From the NCBI GenBank assembly GCA_022495995.1, contig JAFEMH010000169.1:620001-684000 (forward strand): a stretch of DNA of 64,000 nucleotides, given 5' to 3'. The notes beneath the pieces were generated by a model, which was not told where the DNA came from, made no database searches, and was given only the letters and a program-made list of their open reading frames with translations. The position numbers and the translations under genes were made by a program. Each line of letters opens with the position of its first letter. Position 1 is the stretch's first letter. Origin of the DNA: Adenophora triphylla var. japonica. Taxonomy: Eukaryota; Streptophyta; Magnoliopsida; Asterales; Campanulaceae. Below, piece by piece: positions 23,590-33,199 of this stretch.

Positions 23590-24698
23590 TTTTTCAAAGC
23601 CATTGATGAGGTGTATAGAGCCTGGGATGGTGGCTAAGGTTTTGTTTGAAATCCATGAAGGCGTCATGAGGTCATCCGGGCAAGATCTCTTGCGGAGAAG
23701 GTGTTGTTCCATGGTTATTATTGGCCAAGCTTGAAGAAGGATGCGGAAGAGTATGTGCGGAAATGCGAGAAGTGTCAAAGGTTCGGGAATATTCCGCGCC
23801 AACCCGCCACCGAGCGTACGCCTATTGTCGCAACGTGGCCTTGATATGCTGGGCATAGATTTGATTGGGCCATTTCCAAAGGCCAAGGGAGGATGCCAAA
23901 GATGTAGTCGCTGCAAAGAGATTATTTTACGAAGTGGATCAAGCGAAAGCCTCGCGACGATAAGCGAGGATAATGTGATTAAGTTCGTTCAAGAAAACAT
24001 TTCGTGCAGATATGGGTTACCTGTGGCCATTATCTCCGATCATGGAACACAGCTTTGGTAAGAAATTTGCCGCTGAATGTCAAAGGATGAATGTGAAGCA
24101 TCGATGCTGGCTAAGATACAAAGTGCCGCAAGTGCAACGGTCAAAGTGAGAGGCGGTAAATAAGCAAATTATTGCCGCATTACGCAAGAATTTGGAAGGA
24201 AGGGGCTGAGCATGGTTAGAAGAATTGTTTCATCGCATTACGGTATGTAAGGACCACAATAAAGGGTTCAACCAAGAAACAAAGATTTGCTTTGACTTAT
24301 GGGTCTCGGGTTACGGCACCGCCGAGATGGCCTTGCCGACTTATAGAGTGACTTATTATGATGAGGCGAGAAATGGTCAGAGGCGGTGTAACGACCTTGA
24401 TTTGGTTGATGAAAGGAGGCTACAAGCGAAAATGAGGATGGTAAATTACAAGCAGAAGATGAAGGCCCAGCATGATAAGCGGGTTAACAAGAGATCTTTC
24501 AATATAGGTGATTGGGTACTAAGGAGTGCAGAAGCCACGGGACCCAAACCAGGCTTCACCAAGTTGAACGAAAAATGGGAAGGGCCGTTTCAGGTATCTC
24601 AAATTGTTCGAGAAGGGACCTATCGGCTAAGAAAGCAAGATGGCGAAGAGTTGAAGAATGCCTGGAGTGTTGATCATTTGAAGCGTTTTTATCAATGA
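23590..24698 (+). pseudogene. Integrase of Tat pol, broken
   Basis: Visible pieces are the zinc-binding segment (GYYWPSLKKDAEEYV, KCEKCQRF, 23710-23790), the core starts LGIDLIGPFPKAKGG and YGLPVAIISDHGTQ (about 23850-24060), and the C-terminal part KLNEKWEGPFQVSQI to SVDHLKRFYQ, ending at the pol stop (24696-24698). Integrase inserts the DNA copy. Several short insertions and deletions separate the catalytic core into different frames. Confidence 0.75.
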
Positions 24699-25085
24699 AG
24701 TTGTAGTAACCTTTTGTAGTTGCATCTTTTGATTTTGGTTCTAGATGACAAAAGATACGTAACTTTTTTCTGGGGTCATGTGTTTTTGTGTACATCGCAT
24801 TGACGGGAAAGTTATGTAGAATTTGCCAATCTAGCATGATGTAACTTGTTAACGTGATGGAAGGAGGAAGGAATTATTCAGTGACATACTGTTTTGAGAT
24901 CACCATTTTCATTAAAATTTGACAAGTGTTATGTTTTGTGAAACAGTTATTGGAACGGCGAGATTAGAAGAACGACGGTGAAGGAAGCCGTTTTAATAAA
25001 GGATAAAGAGCTTGGATAAAGGAGGCGACAACAGAAGCACGCTAAGAAATGTGAGAAGCGATCATCATCAACACTTGACAAAAGG

Positions 25086-25386
25086 GATGTGGTGGCTTGG
25101 TTAGAGACCAAGTCGCCCTGTGGATGCGGCGGCTCGGGTTAGAGACCAAGTCGCCCTGTGGGATGTGGCGGCTCGTTAGAGACCAAGTCGCCTGTGGTGG
25201 ATGTGGCGGCTTGGTTAGAGACCAAGTCGCCCTGTGGATGTGGCGGCTTGGTTAGAGACCAAGTCGCCCAAAAGGGATGTGGCGGCTTGGTTAGAGACCA
25301 AGTCGCCCAAAAGGGATGTGGCGGCTTGGTTAGAGACCAAGCCGACCAAAAGGGATGTGGTGTTTTGATTAGTGATCAAGGCACCA
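25086..25386. repeat. Minisatellite in the Tat 3' tail, about eight units of 37-39 bp
   Basis: Units begin GATGTGGCGGCTTGGTTAGA and end GTCGCCCTGTG or GTCGCCCAAAAGG. Within each, CTTGGT-TAGAG-ACCAAG is a small inverted repeat able to form a hairpin. The array lies between the pol stop and the antisense gene and is read through by an ORF that appears to be a by-product. Confidence 0.92.
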
Positions 25387-25789
25387 AATGGATACGTCGA
25401 AATCAGGGATTCGATTACAAATGGATACGTCGAAATTGTCGCATCAAACAGTGGGCGAGAATATATGCTGGGGAGTGAGGCTGCCTAAAGACGAGCCTCA
25501 CTTTTTTGAAGGGAGTAGTATGTATATAGAGATAAGATGGAGAGTACAATCTTCGATGAACTATCGAAGCAAAATATTTATGAATCAAAAGAAAGATACG
25601 CGACATAAAAGTGTTGATAATAAACAAGTAAAGTTTGGAGACAAGGCATAAGGAACAGAGTATAAGGAAAAAAGGTGCAAAAGTACGACAATTAGATAAA
25701 TACAAGTTGTTGTAGCATAAAGGCCAATCATCCGGATAAAAGTTGCGAGAAGTAAAAGACGGAAATTAAAATATTGTTTGTTACAAACC

Positions 25790-28700
25790 AAGAGCAAATG
25801 TAAAAGTTTCGCGACAACCATAAATTACAAAAACAAAATCACCGGGCATCAGAGGCGGCATTGAGGTTATCTTTCTTCTTCTCGAGATAGCTCGCACTGT
25901 GGGAACAATATTGTTGGCACTAATGGCGGAACGGGCCATACCGGTTTGCCAAGTACCGCATCCTCCGCCGCCAATCGAGCTAGTTCTTCCTCGCCGTAAG
26001 GCACGAGGATGTCCCGAGCGACTTAAGTCACTAAAGATAGTTTCGAGCCCCATTTTGCTAGCCTCGGCGGGAGGAATGGCGGGATCGCCTTCCGCGGCAA
26101 TAGTCCCGAGAGTATGAAGGATCGCATTATCAAATGCGTCCATCTCATCGCCACTTTAGACTTAGCCGCCTTGAGATCCTCTCCGAGTTTGGTAATTTGG
26201 TTAGCCTTGACAAAGTCCTCATCTCTAAGCCGCTTATTTTCTAAGGCGTCAAGTTCGCAAGCTTTGGCAAAGATCAACTTTGTTTTTCTCATTCTCCGCA
26301 ATCAAAGCGGGCAAGTTTGTCCTCCGCGTCTTTATTTTTCTTCTCAAGCTCTTTCAACCGAGTTTTTCCCGCCTCCCGGGTCTGGCCTTGGTCTTGGTTT
26401 GTAAATCTTGGAGTTCTTTGATAGTGGCATCCCGCCCGGTAACCCTACGCCAGAGATTCCGCTCACGTTCGGATTCAAGTGAGCTCCCTCCAGCTTGATG
26501 CATTTGTTGCTTAGGCCCAAAACAAGGTCGCTAGCCCGAGAAGTACAATGTGACAAAGAAAGATAAGGCTTTAAAAATAACTAAAAATTTGTTAATGTTA
26601 AGAAGAGCGGGTAAAAGGATCTTACAAGGGAAAGCCGGATTCCAACGTGGTGCGTAATGGGCGGGGTGTTCTCCCCTCGACGTAGGCGACCGGCCCGCAT
26701 CGCTTGCTCGCTTAAGAGAGGCAGAGCTCTAGCAGTGTGGAACCGTGTCCAACCGCTCCGTGATCAACCCTTTAAGTTTGGGTATTTCATCGCTTCTCAA
26801 GACAGAGCCACCATTCCTTCCTCGTCCTCAGAATTTGGAATCCTTCGGCCATCCAACTCTGGTCGGCGGCGGGAATGACGGCGAGAGGAGGAAGGAGGAT
26901 TGGGAGAAGCAGCTTGGTCACTGGACGGACCAGCTACGTTAGCATGGGGGAGAGCGAGATATCATCTCGTCGTGGTTTTCTTCATGAACCTCTTCAAAGA
27001 TTAACTCCTTGATCTTCGTGATGAGCATCCATATCAACCTCGTCTTGAGGCTCTTCTTCTTCTTCTTGGTTTTCTTCTTCTTCTTCATCCTCCAAAACCA
27101 GAGGTTCGTAAGGGTTTGTTGGAGCTTGAATGGAGGTGGAGAGTCGTTGTCGCTTAGGTTGACGGGAAGCGGTAGAGGGAGCTTTCCCGCGAGGATTTTC
27201 GAATAACCCGCCTCATCCAATCCCGATGTCGCAACGGGAAATGACCAGGTCGAAGGTTGAGCTTTAAGGCTAGAATTCCCGGTCGCGCCCAAACGCTTAG
27301 CCTCGTCGTTCAAGTGCCCCGGGCCAATCAAGTTTCGGTTCATACTCATGCCGCGATGAACCGAGAAGAAAAGTATATTAAGAAATTTGCGATATTAAAG
27401 AAAGTCATAAGTGAAAAGAACAACAAGTGGAAAAGACCATACGTAAAACTTCTCGCATCGCGTGGCAAACATTCTCCGCCGTTCCCGCATACAAAGGCAT
27501 TCGTAGCTAAATTTATCTCCCGAGTGAAGTTCCCATCCCGCCAAGGCAAAGTATGTTCAACGGGCACTCTAGGAGGCAATGGCGGGAAGTTGTAAGAAAG
27601 TCCTACTGCTCACAGGCATCGTCGCCTAAAATCTGCCGCCACGAGAAGCGAGGAATCGAAGGATCGGCGGGATTGTTGCCGCAGAAGAAGCTTCGACCAT
27701 CAATCTTTGTAACTTTTTTTCATCCTCATCCAAGGACCACTTCTTGTCAACTTTAGGATGAATCCCCTCAAGATCAAGAGGAGTGTCCAAATTTACGCGA
27801 GAAATGATGAATAGCGGGTTGTTTCTGCCAATTATGGACTTTGGAGGGAAGAGGGGTTAGGATTTTGGGTTTTTTGAATTTTAGAGACATACGGAGCTCA
27901 TTTGTTTGTTTGTCTTTTTGCGCGTAACCCGTAAACATGTCCATGAGAAGATGAGTTGTGGGTTCCCGCCTAAGTGCGCGACAAACGACTATAAAGCAAG
28001 TCAAAACCCTTATGGCATTGGGGTGGAGCTCGCCTATAGCCGCATGAGCTTTGAAAAGGACCAAAGAGATGAAGGGGTCAACAGTGGATCCTAAGACCCG
28101 CTTCTAATTGTGACGGAAGACCACTATTCCGTCTTGTCGCTGACGGATGGAGAGTAGCGACATGTCACCATCATAGTTAGCAATATGGTAGTTTAAGTGA
28201 TCTATGTGGTATTTGGTATGAAAGGGGGTGATGAGGGAATTTGTTGGAGGGTCTCTTCCCGCCACATTAGAAGTAGAAGGATTAGTAGGTAAATTGGATT
28301 GTCCGCCAGCAGAGGTTGAGGCGCCTGTGTGCTCCAAAGTTAGACATCTCGCCCGAATCGAAGAAGAGACAATTTGTTTATACAGGATCTATTAGCTAAA
28401 GATCTCGCATGAGAAAATCAAAGTGTCTCAACTATCGAATAGGTAGGAAGGCCATAGAAGCGACAAAGGTGCCTCGCAAAGTTCAAGTGGGAGAGAAAAC
28501 GTTTTGACATACGGGGGGCCGAAAAGTGAAGGAAACATTTACCCCTAATTTCTATAGCGTCAATTATGGCGGGATCCACTCTATCGACTCTTAGACAGCT
28601 CACTAAATCGTCTCGTGATTCTCGCCCGATGCCCCTAGTCAAATAATAAATGCCCCCGCTTTTCTCGACATTGACCATACCTAATTTTTCTAAGACAGCT

Positions 28701-28890
28701 TCTTAAACCTAGCCATGATAGCGAATAAAAACTTGAGAAAAACAAAGGAAATTGAAAATCAAAGAGATTACCGGAAAATAGGAAGGATCGTTGATGAAGT
28801 CAAAGACCGACTGTAAGTTCGCCGGAATATTCAAGGTCCGACCAAAGAAATGATTTTCCAGGGTGATGTGACGGATGAATCGAAATGAGG
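25790..28890 (-). pseudogene. Antisense gene in the Tat tail, PF04195-like (putative gypsy-type transposon protein), broken
   Basis: Read from the minus strand, conserved protein pieces appear in order: RHITLENHFFGRTLNIPANL (about 28795-28890), GGIYYLTRGIGRESRDDLV (28418-28678), HIANYDGDMSLL (28104-28337), then LHPNAIRVLTCFIVVCRAL and LKFKKPKILTPLPSKVHNW (27774-28064). A P/S-rich region follows, then a K/E/A-rich coiled-coil-like part (LENKRLRDEDFVKANQITKL, 26023-26301), ending near 25790. The middle block resembles the plant family annotated as 'putative gypsy type transposon' (PF04195). The frame is lost at several points. Antisense genes between pol and the 3' LTR are known in Tat-type elements; their function is unknown. 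Confidence 0.65.
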
Positions 28891-29339
28891 AGTGATCGTT
28901 TATGGAGGAATTTCAGAAGGAAGTAAGGCTTTAGTCACTAGGAGGAAAGAAGGGTTAAGGAAGAAGGAGGATGGGTTCGCCGGAAAAGGGTACCAGGTTC
29001 GCCGGAAATCGCCTAGAAAGGTTTTCGATGAAGGAACGAAAAAAGGTAAGGATAGGAGGGAGGCGGCTATTTATATCAGCAGAATATGAACCGGCTCCTT
29101 GAGGGTAGTACAAATTAATTATCCCCAAAATTTTGAAATTCCCTCCCATTTAATTATTTCAAAATTCGAAAGGTCTTTTCAACTGCCTCATCACAGCCGT
29201 ATGTCAGGTAAGTTGTGTCAGAAGATGACACGTGGCCTATAGGTGTCAATTTCTTATGCATTCCGTAAACAGGATCTATTTCAGGCGGGGAGTTGCGAGG
29301 AATCGAATTTCGCCTGGAACATGAATGATCCAGGTCTCG

Positions 29340-29353
29340 AAATTGGGGGCTAC
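29340..29353 (+). promoter_or_regulatory. Polypurine tract of the Tat element
   Basis: AATTGGGGGCTAC sits directly before the 3' LTR. In Ty3/gypsy elements this purine-rich site primes plus-strand DNA synthesis. Confidence 0.75.
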
Positions 29354-30118
29354 TGAAATGGTTATCATAAACGGGTTAGGCCTGAACAGTTGGGAAGGTT
29401 CAATAAAACTGATAGATCAAGTAAGATGGGTAATAAACGTGAAATTAAGTGACAATTAAGCGATAATCGATGCGTTGGCCCAAAAGATCGAAATAGCGCG
29501 ACATGCGACAAATGTGCGACGTATAGAGGAAGTCGAAGGAAGGCGAGAAGAGTAACTGGCGAGAATATTAATTCGTCCCCATGTTTTTAGGTGCAAAAGG
29601 GGATAACTTGTGACAAGTAACCGGGTACGCTTTGTCGCCATAGAGAGTTTGTCGCCTGGCGACAAAAGAGTCTGATGGTACAACCTTTGGGTGTACTGAC
29701 ACGTGGTACCCACCCCCCATAACGTATAACAGTGTAACATGATGGGAATGATTGTACTTTTCACTAACTCTAAGGGTAGCTGACTGACACTGCATGGATG
29801 ATTGACACGTGTCCTAGTAGGTAAGGTCCATGATTGTGTGGTAGTATAAGTAGTAGAAATTCAGCCTTATTATGTAAGTCTACTCTCTCTCTCTAAAATC
29901 TGTCTTTCCTCCATTACAATAGAGAACTCTTCTTAAATCTGAACTGAAAACTGATTCTCAGACCGGAGGGGTTTTACCGGAGTCACCCCCGGTTTAGCTC
30001 ATTGTTGTTTGTGTGTGTAGGTCCCATAGCGAGCCATCCCAAGGAGATTAGCCGGAGTATCCTGGGAAACAGTTGAAGATTCAACTCCTGATCAACACCA
30101 TTTTCCGTGGTAGCATCA
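29354..30118 (+). repeat. 3' LTR of the Tat element
   Basis: Begins TGAAATGG and ends GTAGCATCA, followed by the target duplication GATTC. By eye it differs from the 5' LTR at about five sites (for example GTGTCT versus GAGTCT near 29669). Confidence 0.95.
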
Positions 30119-30319
30119 GATTCTGGGAGGGAGTACTAAATTAAAATAACAATGGCATAGTAATTCTGTTATTTGGAAGGAGGTAAATTGTAATTAACCC
30201 AAAGTTGGTAACAAAAAATAAAAATAAAAAAATCTGGGGTTCGTTCTCCGCATATGACACACCGACGGTAAATACTAAATACAAATACAGGGAACGAAAA
30301 ATTTCAATCCTGTCCTTGC

Positions 30320-30486
30320 CCGTCTCGTGTGTGTATACACGAGATGTTCTCACTTATTCCGTGTGAATCTACGCGAGATGTCTCGTGTACATATACACGA
30401 AATAAATGTCGTGTATATGCACACGAGATGTCTCGTGTAATTTCACCCGAGATGAGTAAGTACATATCGTGTACATATACACGAAA
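30320..30486. repeat. Left palindrome array, about six units
   Basis: Each unit is a 20-22-bp near-perfect palindrome of the form TCTCGTGTACATATACACGA, separated by 2-20 bases. The core CGTGT...ACACG is the most constant part, while the central six to eight bases vary. The related array is at 32110-32245. Confidence 0.9.
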
Positions 30487-30674
30487 TGGTGTCTGAACCT
30501 GCATTTTCACAACAGCAAAAGCAACTAGAACTGAAATTTATTTCTCGATATGATAGCACATCTCCACAAAACAGTGGGAGGGACCAATAGACAAATTGTA
30601 TACGAAATAAAAGTGTTAACAAGGATAAGCATATATTTCAAACATCCAAACATTCATACAAACTTTATAATTCA

Positions 30675-32510
30675 AAAACCATTACACATATAATATCCCC
30701 TACGTAATCTTTCTCTTCTTGCATGGTTATCCTGATCATAGAGTTCATTAAATGCTGCTATCCTATCTCGGTATCGGAGGATCAATTGACTTGCGCTTGG
30801 ATCACAGTGTTCCCTCCAAGTGTTCGGTGGTGGTGGTATTGGGAAATCATTGCCTGACATGTGCAAACCGCAAAAGTAATAATGCTTAAATACAACGAAT
30901 TTAGGTAAGACACTTAAATATTACAAATATAGATGAGACAGTTAAGTATCATACCAATATAAAATGGTTTGTCACTTGTCCCACCACAACTGTGTTTATC
31001 GGTGGTCCTACTCCTGCTGGTACAGTCACCGGAAGGCATAAGCTGCTGCCGCTAGCCGAGTACAAAATGAACGCCACATTATACCTCGTGGCAATGATGT
31101 GCCCAAGATCTGGGAGGTCCATCCACAAGTATTGTCCTGGCCTACGACATAGCAAGCAATCCTACGTAAGAGTTCCTTTACATTTATCCAAGTTAGAACT
31201 CTTTCGATAAAGGTCTTCGCGAGCATGCACCTCAGTAACATGAGCGCACTCGAGCCCACATCTCCTCATCTCCGTATATCTGTGCTGCTACGGCTCTATA
31301 GCCACAATGTCCATCAGATGCCACATCTGTGATGCCTCCAATAAATGGGATAATGAAAGGTGGAAAAGACGTCAAATACGTAGAGTTGTATATACTAGTG
31401 TGATTGGCCGTCCATTTCCCTCTCCACGACCCCGACCCCGATCCCGTCCTCGCCCTCGTCCGCTCGACCCCGTCCTCTCCCACGACCGGAAGCAGCTAGT
31501 GGTGGACGAGACGTAGGAGTACTAGCAGGGGTAGATGGTGTGGGTTCTGAAGCTGATTTCCGTTTGTGCGTGGACTCCGAACTCGCTTGGGTTGATGCAA
31601 TGAATGCAGATCTAGACCTGAAATAGGGCAAAGAAAAGAGTGAGAAGCATTCATACCATCAAAATGCAAATAAAATACCTCAAGAACGTAATCAACAGTG
31701 TGAGCCACAAATGAATGAATATCTATACCCTTTGCTAGTCGAGGATGGTGTAGCGGGGACTCGAAAAAAGTTGTTAGTATCATAAGATGCCTCATCATCT
31801 CCTACATCCTCCTCACCACTATCATCAGAATCAGAAGATGCCTCATCATCTCCTACATCATCCTCAATCTCATGCTCCTCCTCAATCTCATGCTCAAACC
31901 CAGTATCAGGCTGCTCAGGCACGACAGTCCTATCATGTATCTTTTTGCTGCGTTTATCTGCCGTAGCTGCATTCTCGGCCTTCCTCTTTCTATTGGACGC
32001 GGTCATATGTTTACGTGCCTACAAAAAAACAAATAAGAGACAATAAATTAGCTATTTAGCATTTATAACTGAATATGAACGATGTAAAAAAAAAGAGTGG
32101 ACACTGGGCACATCTCGTGTGAACTCACACGAGAAGCATCTCGTGTGAACTCACACGAGATGTATCTCGTGTGAGTTTACACGAGATGAATTCATGAATT
32201 CATGAACTCACACGAGATGTATCTCGTGTGAGTTTACACGAGATGAATTCATGAATTCATAGGAGATGCTTCTCTGCCATTAAAATCAAATTAAACCCAG
32301 TTCATACAAAAACTAGGAAATCAATTGAAGCAATCAAACAAAAATTAGACATTGAAAATTTAAAGAATATAAAATTAGGTTAAAATTAGGTTTAAATCGC
32401 ATTGCCTTCTTTACAGGCACGGTGGTAGAAGCTGAGGCGGCGGCGATGACAGTGGTGGTAGCGGCGGCGGCAGTTCCGGCAGGGACTGTCGAAATTTTTA
32501 CTCGAGCCAT
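30675..32510 (-). pseudogene. OTU-like cysteine protease gene, frameshifted
   Basis: Exon 1 is 32415-32510 (starts MARVKISTVPAG), exon 2 is 31729-32018 (basic KRKAEN stretch, then a long D/E/S-rich region), and exon 3 begins at 31617 with S/T/P-rich and GR-repeat sequence; splice signals and phases agree. The OTU domain follows: FIGGITDVASDGHCGYRAVA contains the catalytic Asp and Cys in DGHC; GDEEMWARVR, MDLPDLGHIIATRYNV and VVGQVTNHFILV lead to the histidine in NHF. A last exon-like part (PPPPNTWREHCDPSAS, 30675-30866) matches the usual tail. At least two frame changes in the GR-rich region and one after ARVR break the protein. OTU proteases remove ubiquitin-like modifiers; this copy is probably dead. 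Confidence 0.75.
32110..32245. repeat. Right palindrome array, in intron 1 of the OTU gene
   Basis: Four to five units of the type TCTCGTGTGAACTCACACGA, some joined by ATGAATTCATGAATTCAT, itself palindromic. The sequence between the units is partly duplicated (about 32165-32190 and 32225-32250). The array lies inside the first intron (32019-32414) of the OTU gene. Confidence 0.9.
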
Positions 32511-32762
32511 GGCGGTGTATTTGGTCGTCGTCGTACGTACTGAGAGAGAGAGAAAGAGAGCGAGGGAGAGGAAGAGGGAGAGTGTTTTTGAATATGAAAT
32601 GAAAAAAAAATATATATATATAAATGAATATTTTGATAATTTTGTTGATTCCCTATATTTTTACTTCCCTTTCCCTGTATTTGACTATATCTAGGAAAGA
32701 GTGAAGCCCTAGCCGTGATCACAATCACACCGATATATCTATTTATTTATACACAATAACTT

Positions 32763-32873
32763 ATGAGCGGAGGCGGGGCTAGGGTTTCGATTCCGGGCAA
32801 TGTTCGGAAGATGATCGGTGAAATTAAACGCGTTGCTGCCGGCAAGTTCACCGACGAGTTTATCAACTCGTAA
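32763..32873 (+). pseudogene. Remnant of a GBF-interacting protein 1-like gene (first exon)
   Basis: A 36-codon reading frame starts MSGGGARVSIPGNVRKMIGE. The beginning closely resembles the N-terminus of plant GBF-interacting protein 1-like proteins (DUF1296 family), which usually read MSGGG.RVSIP..VRK.I. The frame ends at TAA, but CTC|GTAAGA at the same spot is a good splice donor, so this may be an exon cut from its gene. No further exons of that gene lie downstream before FolD begins at 33200. Similarity was judged from memory. Confidence 0.55.
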
Positions 32874-32971
32874 GAAAAGTAATTTAATATAATTTTATCA
32901 TTATACTGTACAAATTAATAAATTACCTTTCTTAATTTTTATGATTTTTTTTTTTAAAGCTCATATATTTA

Positions 32972-32984
32972 TGGGCTAGGCCCA
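32972..32984 (+). promoter_or_regulatory. Site II-type element upstream of FolD
   Basis: TGGGCTAGGCCCA is a palindromic pair of TGGGCY (site II) motifs about 215 bases before the FolD start codon. Such elements are typical of promoters of housekeeping and growth-related plant genes. A regulatory role here is inference. Confidence 0.5.
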
Positions 32985-33199
32985 ATCCAATTCGAATATA
33001 TCGGACTATGCATGCGGGTCGGGTCTGGTACAGTTCAAATCAAACACATCGATCCCGACCCGTTTCATCCGTATTTCTCTGAGCCACATAAATCAGATGA
33101 TTTTTCTGCTGAATTTGCAGTTCACAGAGACTGGTAGATTTGCAGATTCTTCAGTTTGTATAGAACCGTAAAATCTACAATCCTTCGTTTCGAATTACA

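Larger units (their letters stand above)
17174..30118 (+). mobile_element. Tat-lineage Ty3/gypsy LTR retrotransposon (12.9 kb), defective
   Basis: Two 765-bp LTRs bound the element, with a perfect 5-bp target duplication GATTC at 17169-17173 and 30119-30123. Order inside is gag, protease, reverse transcriptase, RNase H, a second RNase H-like domain and integrase, then a 4.6-kb tail between pol and the 3' LTR. Two RNase H domains and a long 3' tail with an antisense gene are features of the Tat group of Ty3/gypsy. The polypurine tract AATTGGGGGCTAC abuts the 3' LTR. I count about five differences between the LTRs, so insertion was recent, yet gag and pol contain many frameshifts and stops. It probably moved using enzymes supplied by an intact relative. 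Confidence 0.93.
30282..32683 (-). mobile_element. Putative transposon carrying an OTU-like gene and palindrome arrays
   Basis: CAAATACAGGGAA at 30282-30294 has an exact inverted copy TTCCCTGTATTTG at 32671-32683. Between them lie two arrays of about 22-bp palindromes and a minus-strand OTU-domain gene. OTU-like genes of this type are often carried by plant DNA transposons. I found no convincing target duplication or transposase, so the ends and superfamily are tentative. Confidence 0.5.

Noticed and set aside
25086..25386. CRISPR-like array of direct repeats
   Set aside because: Units are contiguous without unique spacers, and the DNA is plant nuclear.
25158..25478. Repeat-containing ORF with GLVRDQVAQKGCG units
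   Set aside because: Follows the minisatellite; the unit length drifts from 37 to 39 bases so the frame is not kept, which argues against a selected protein.
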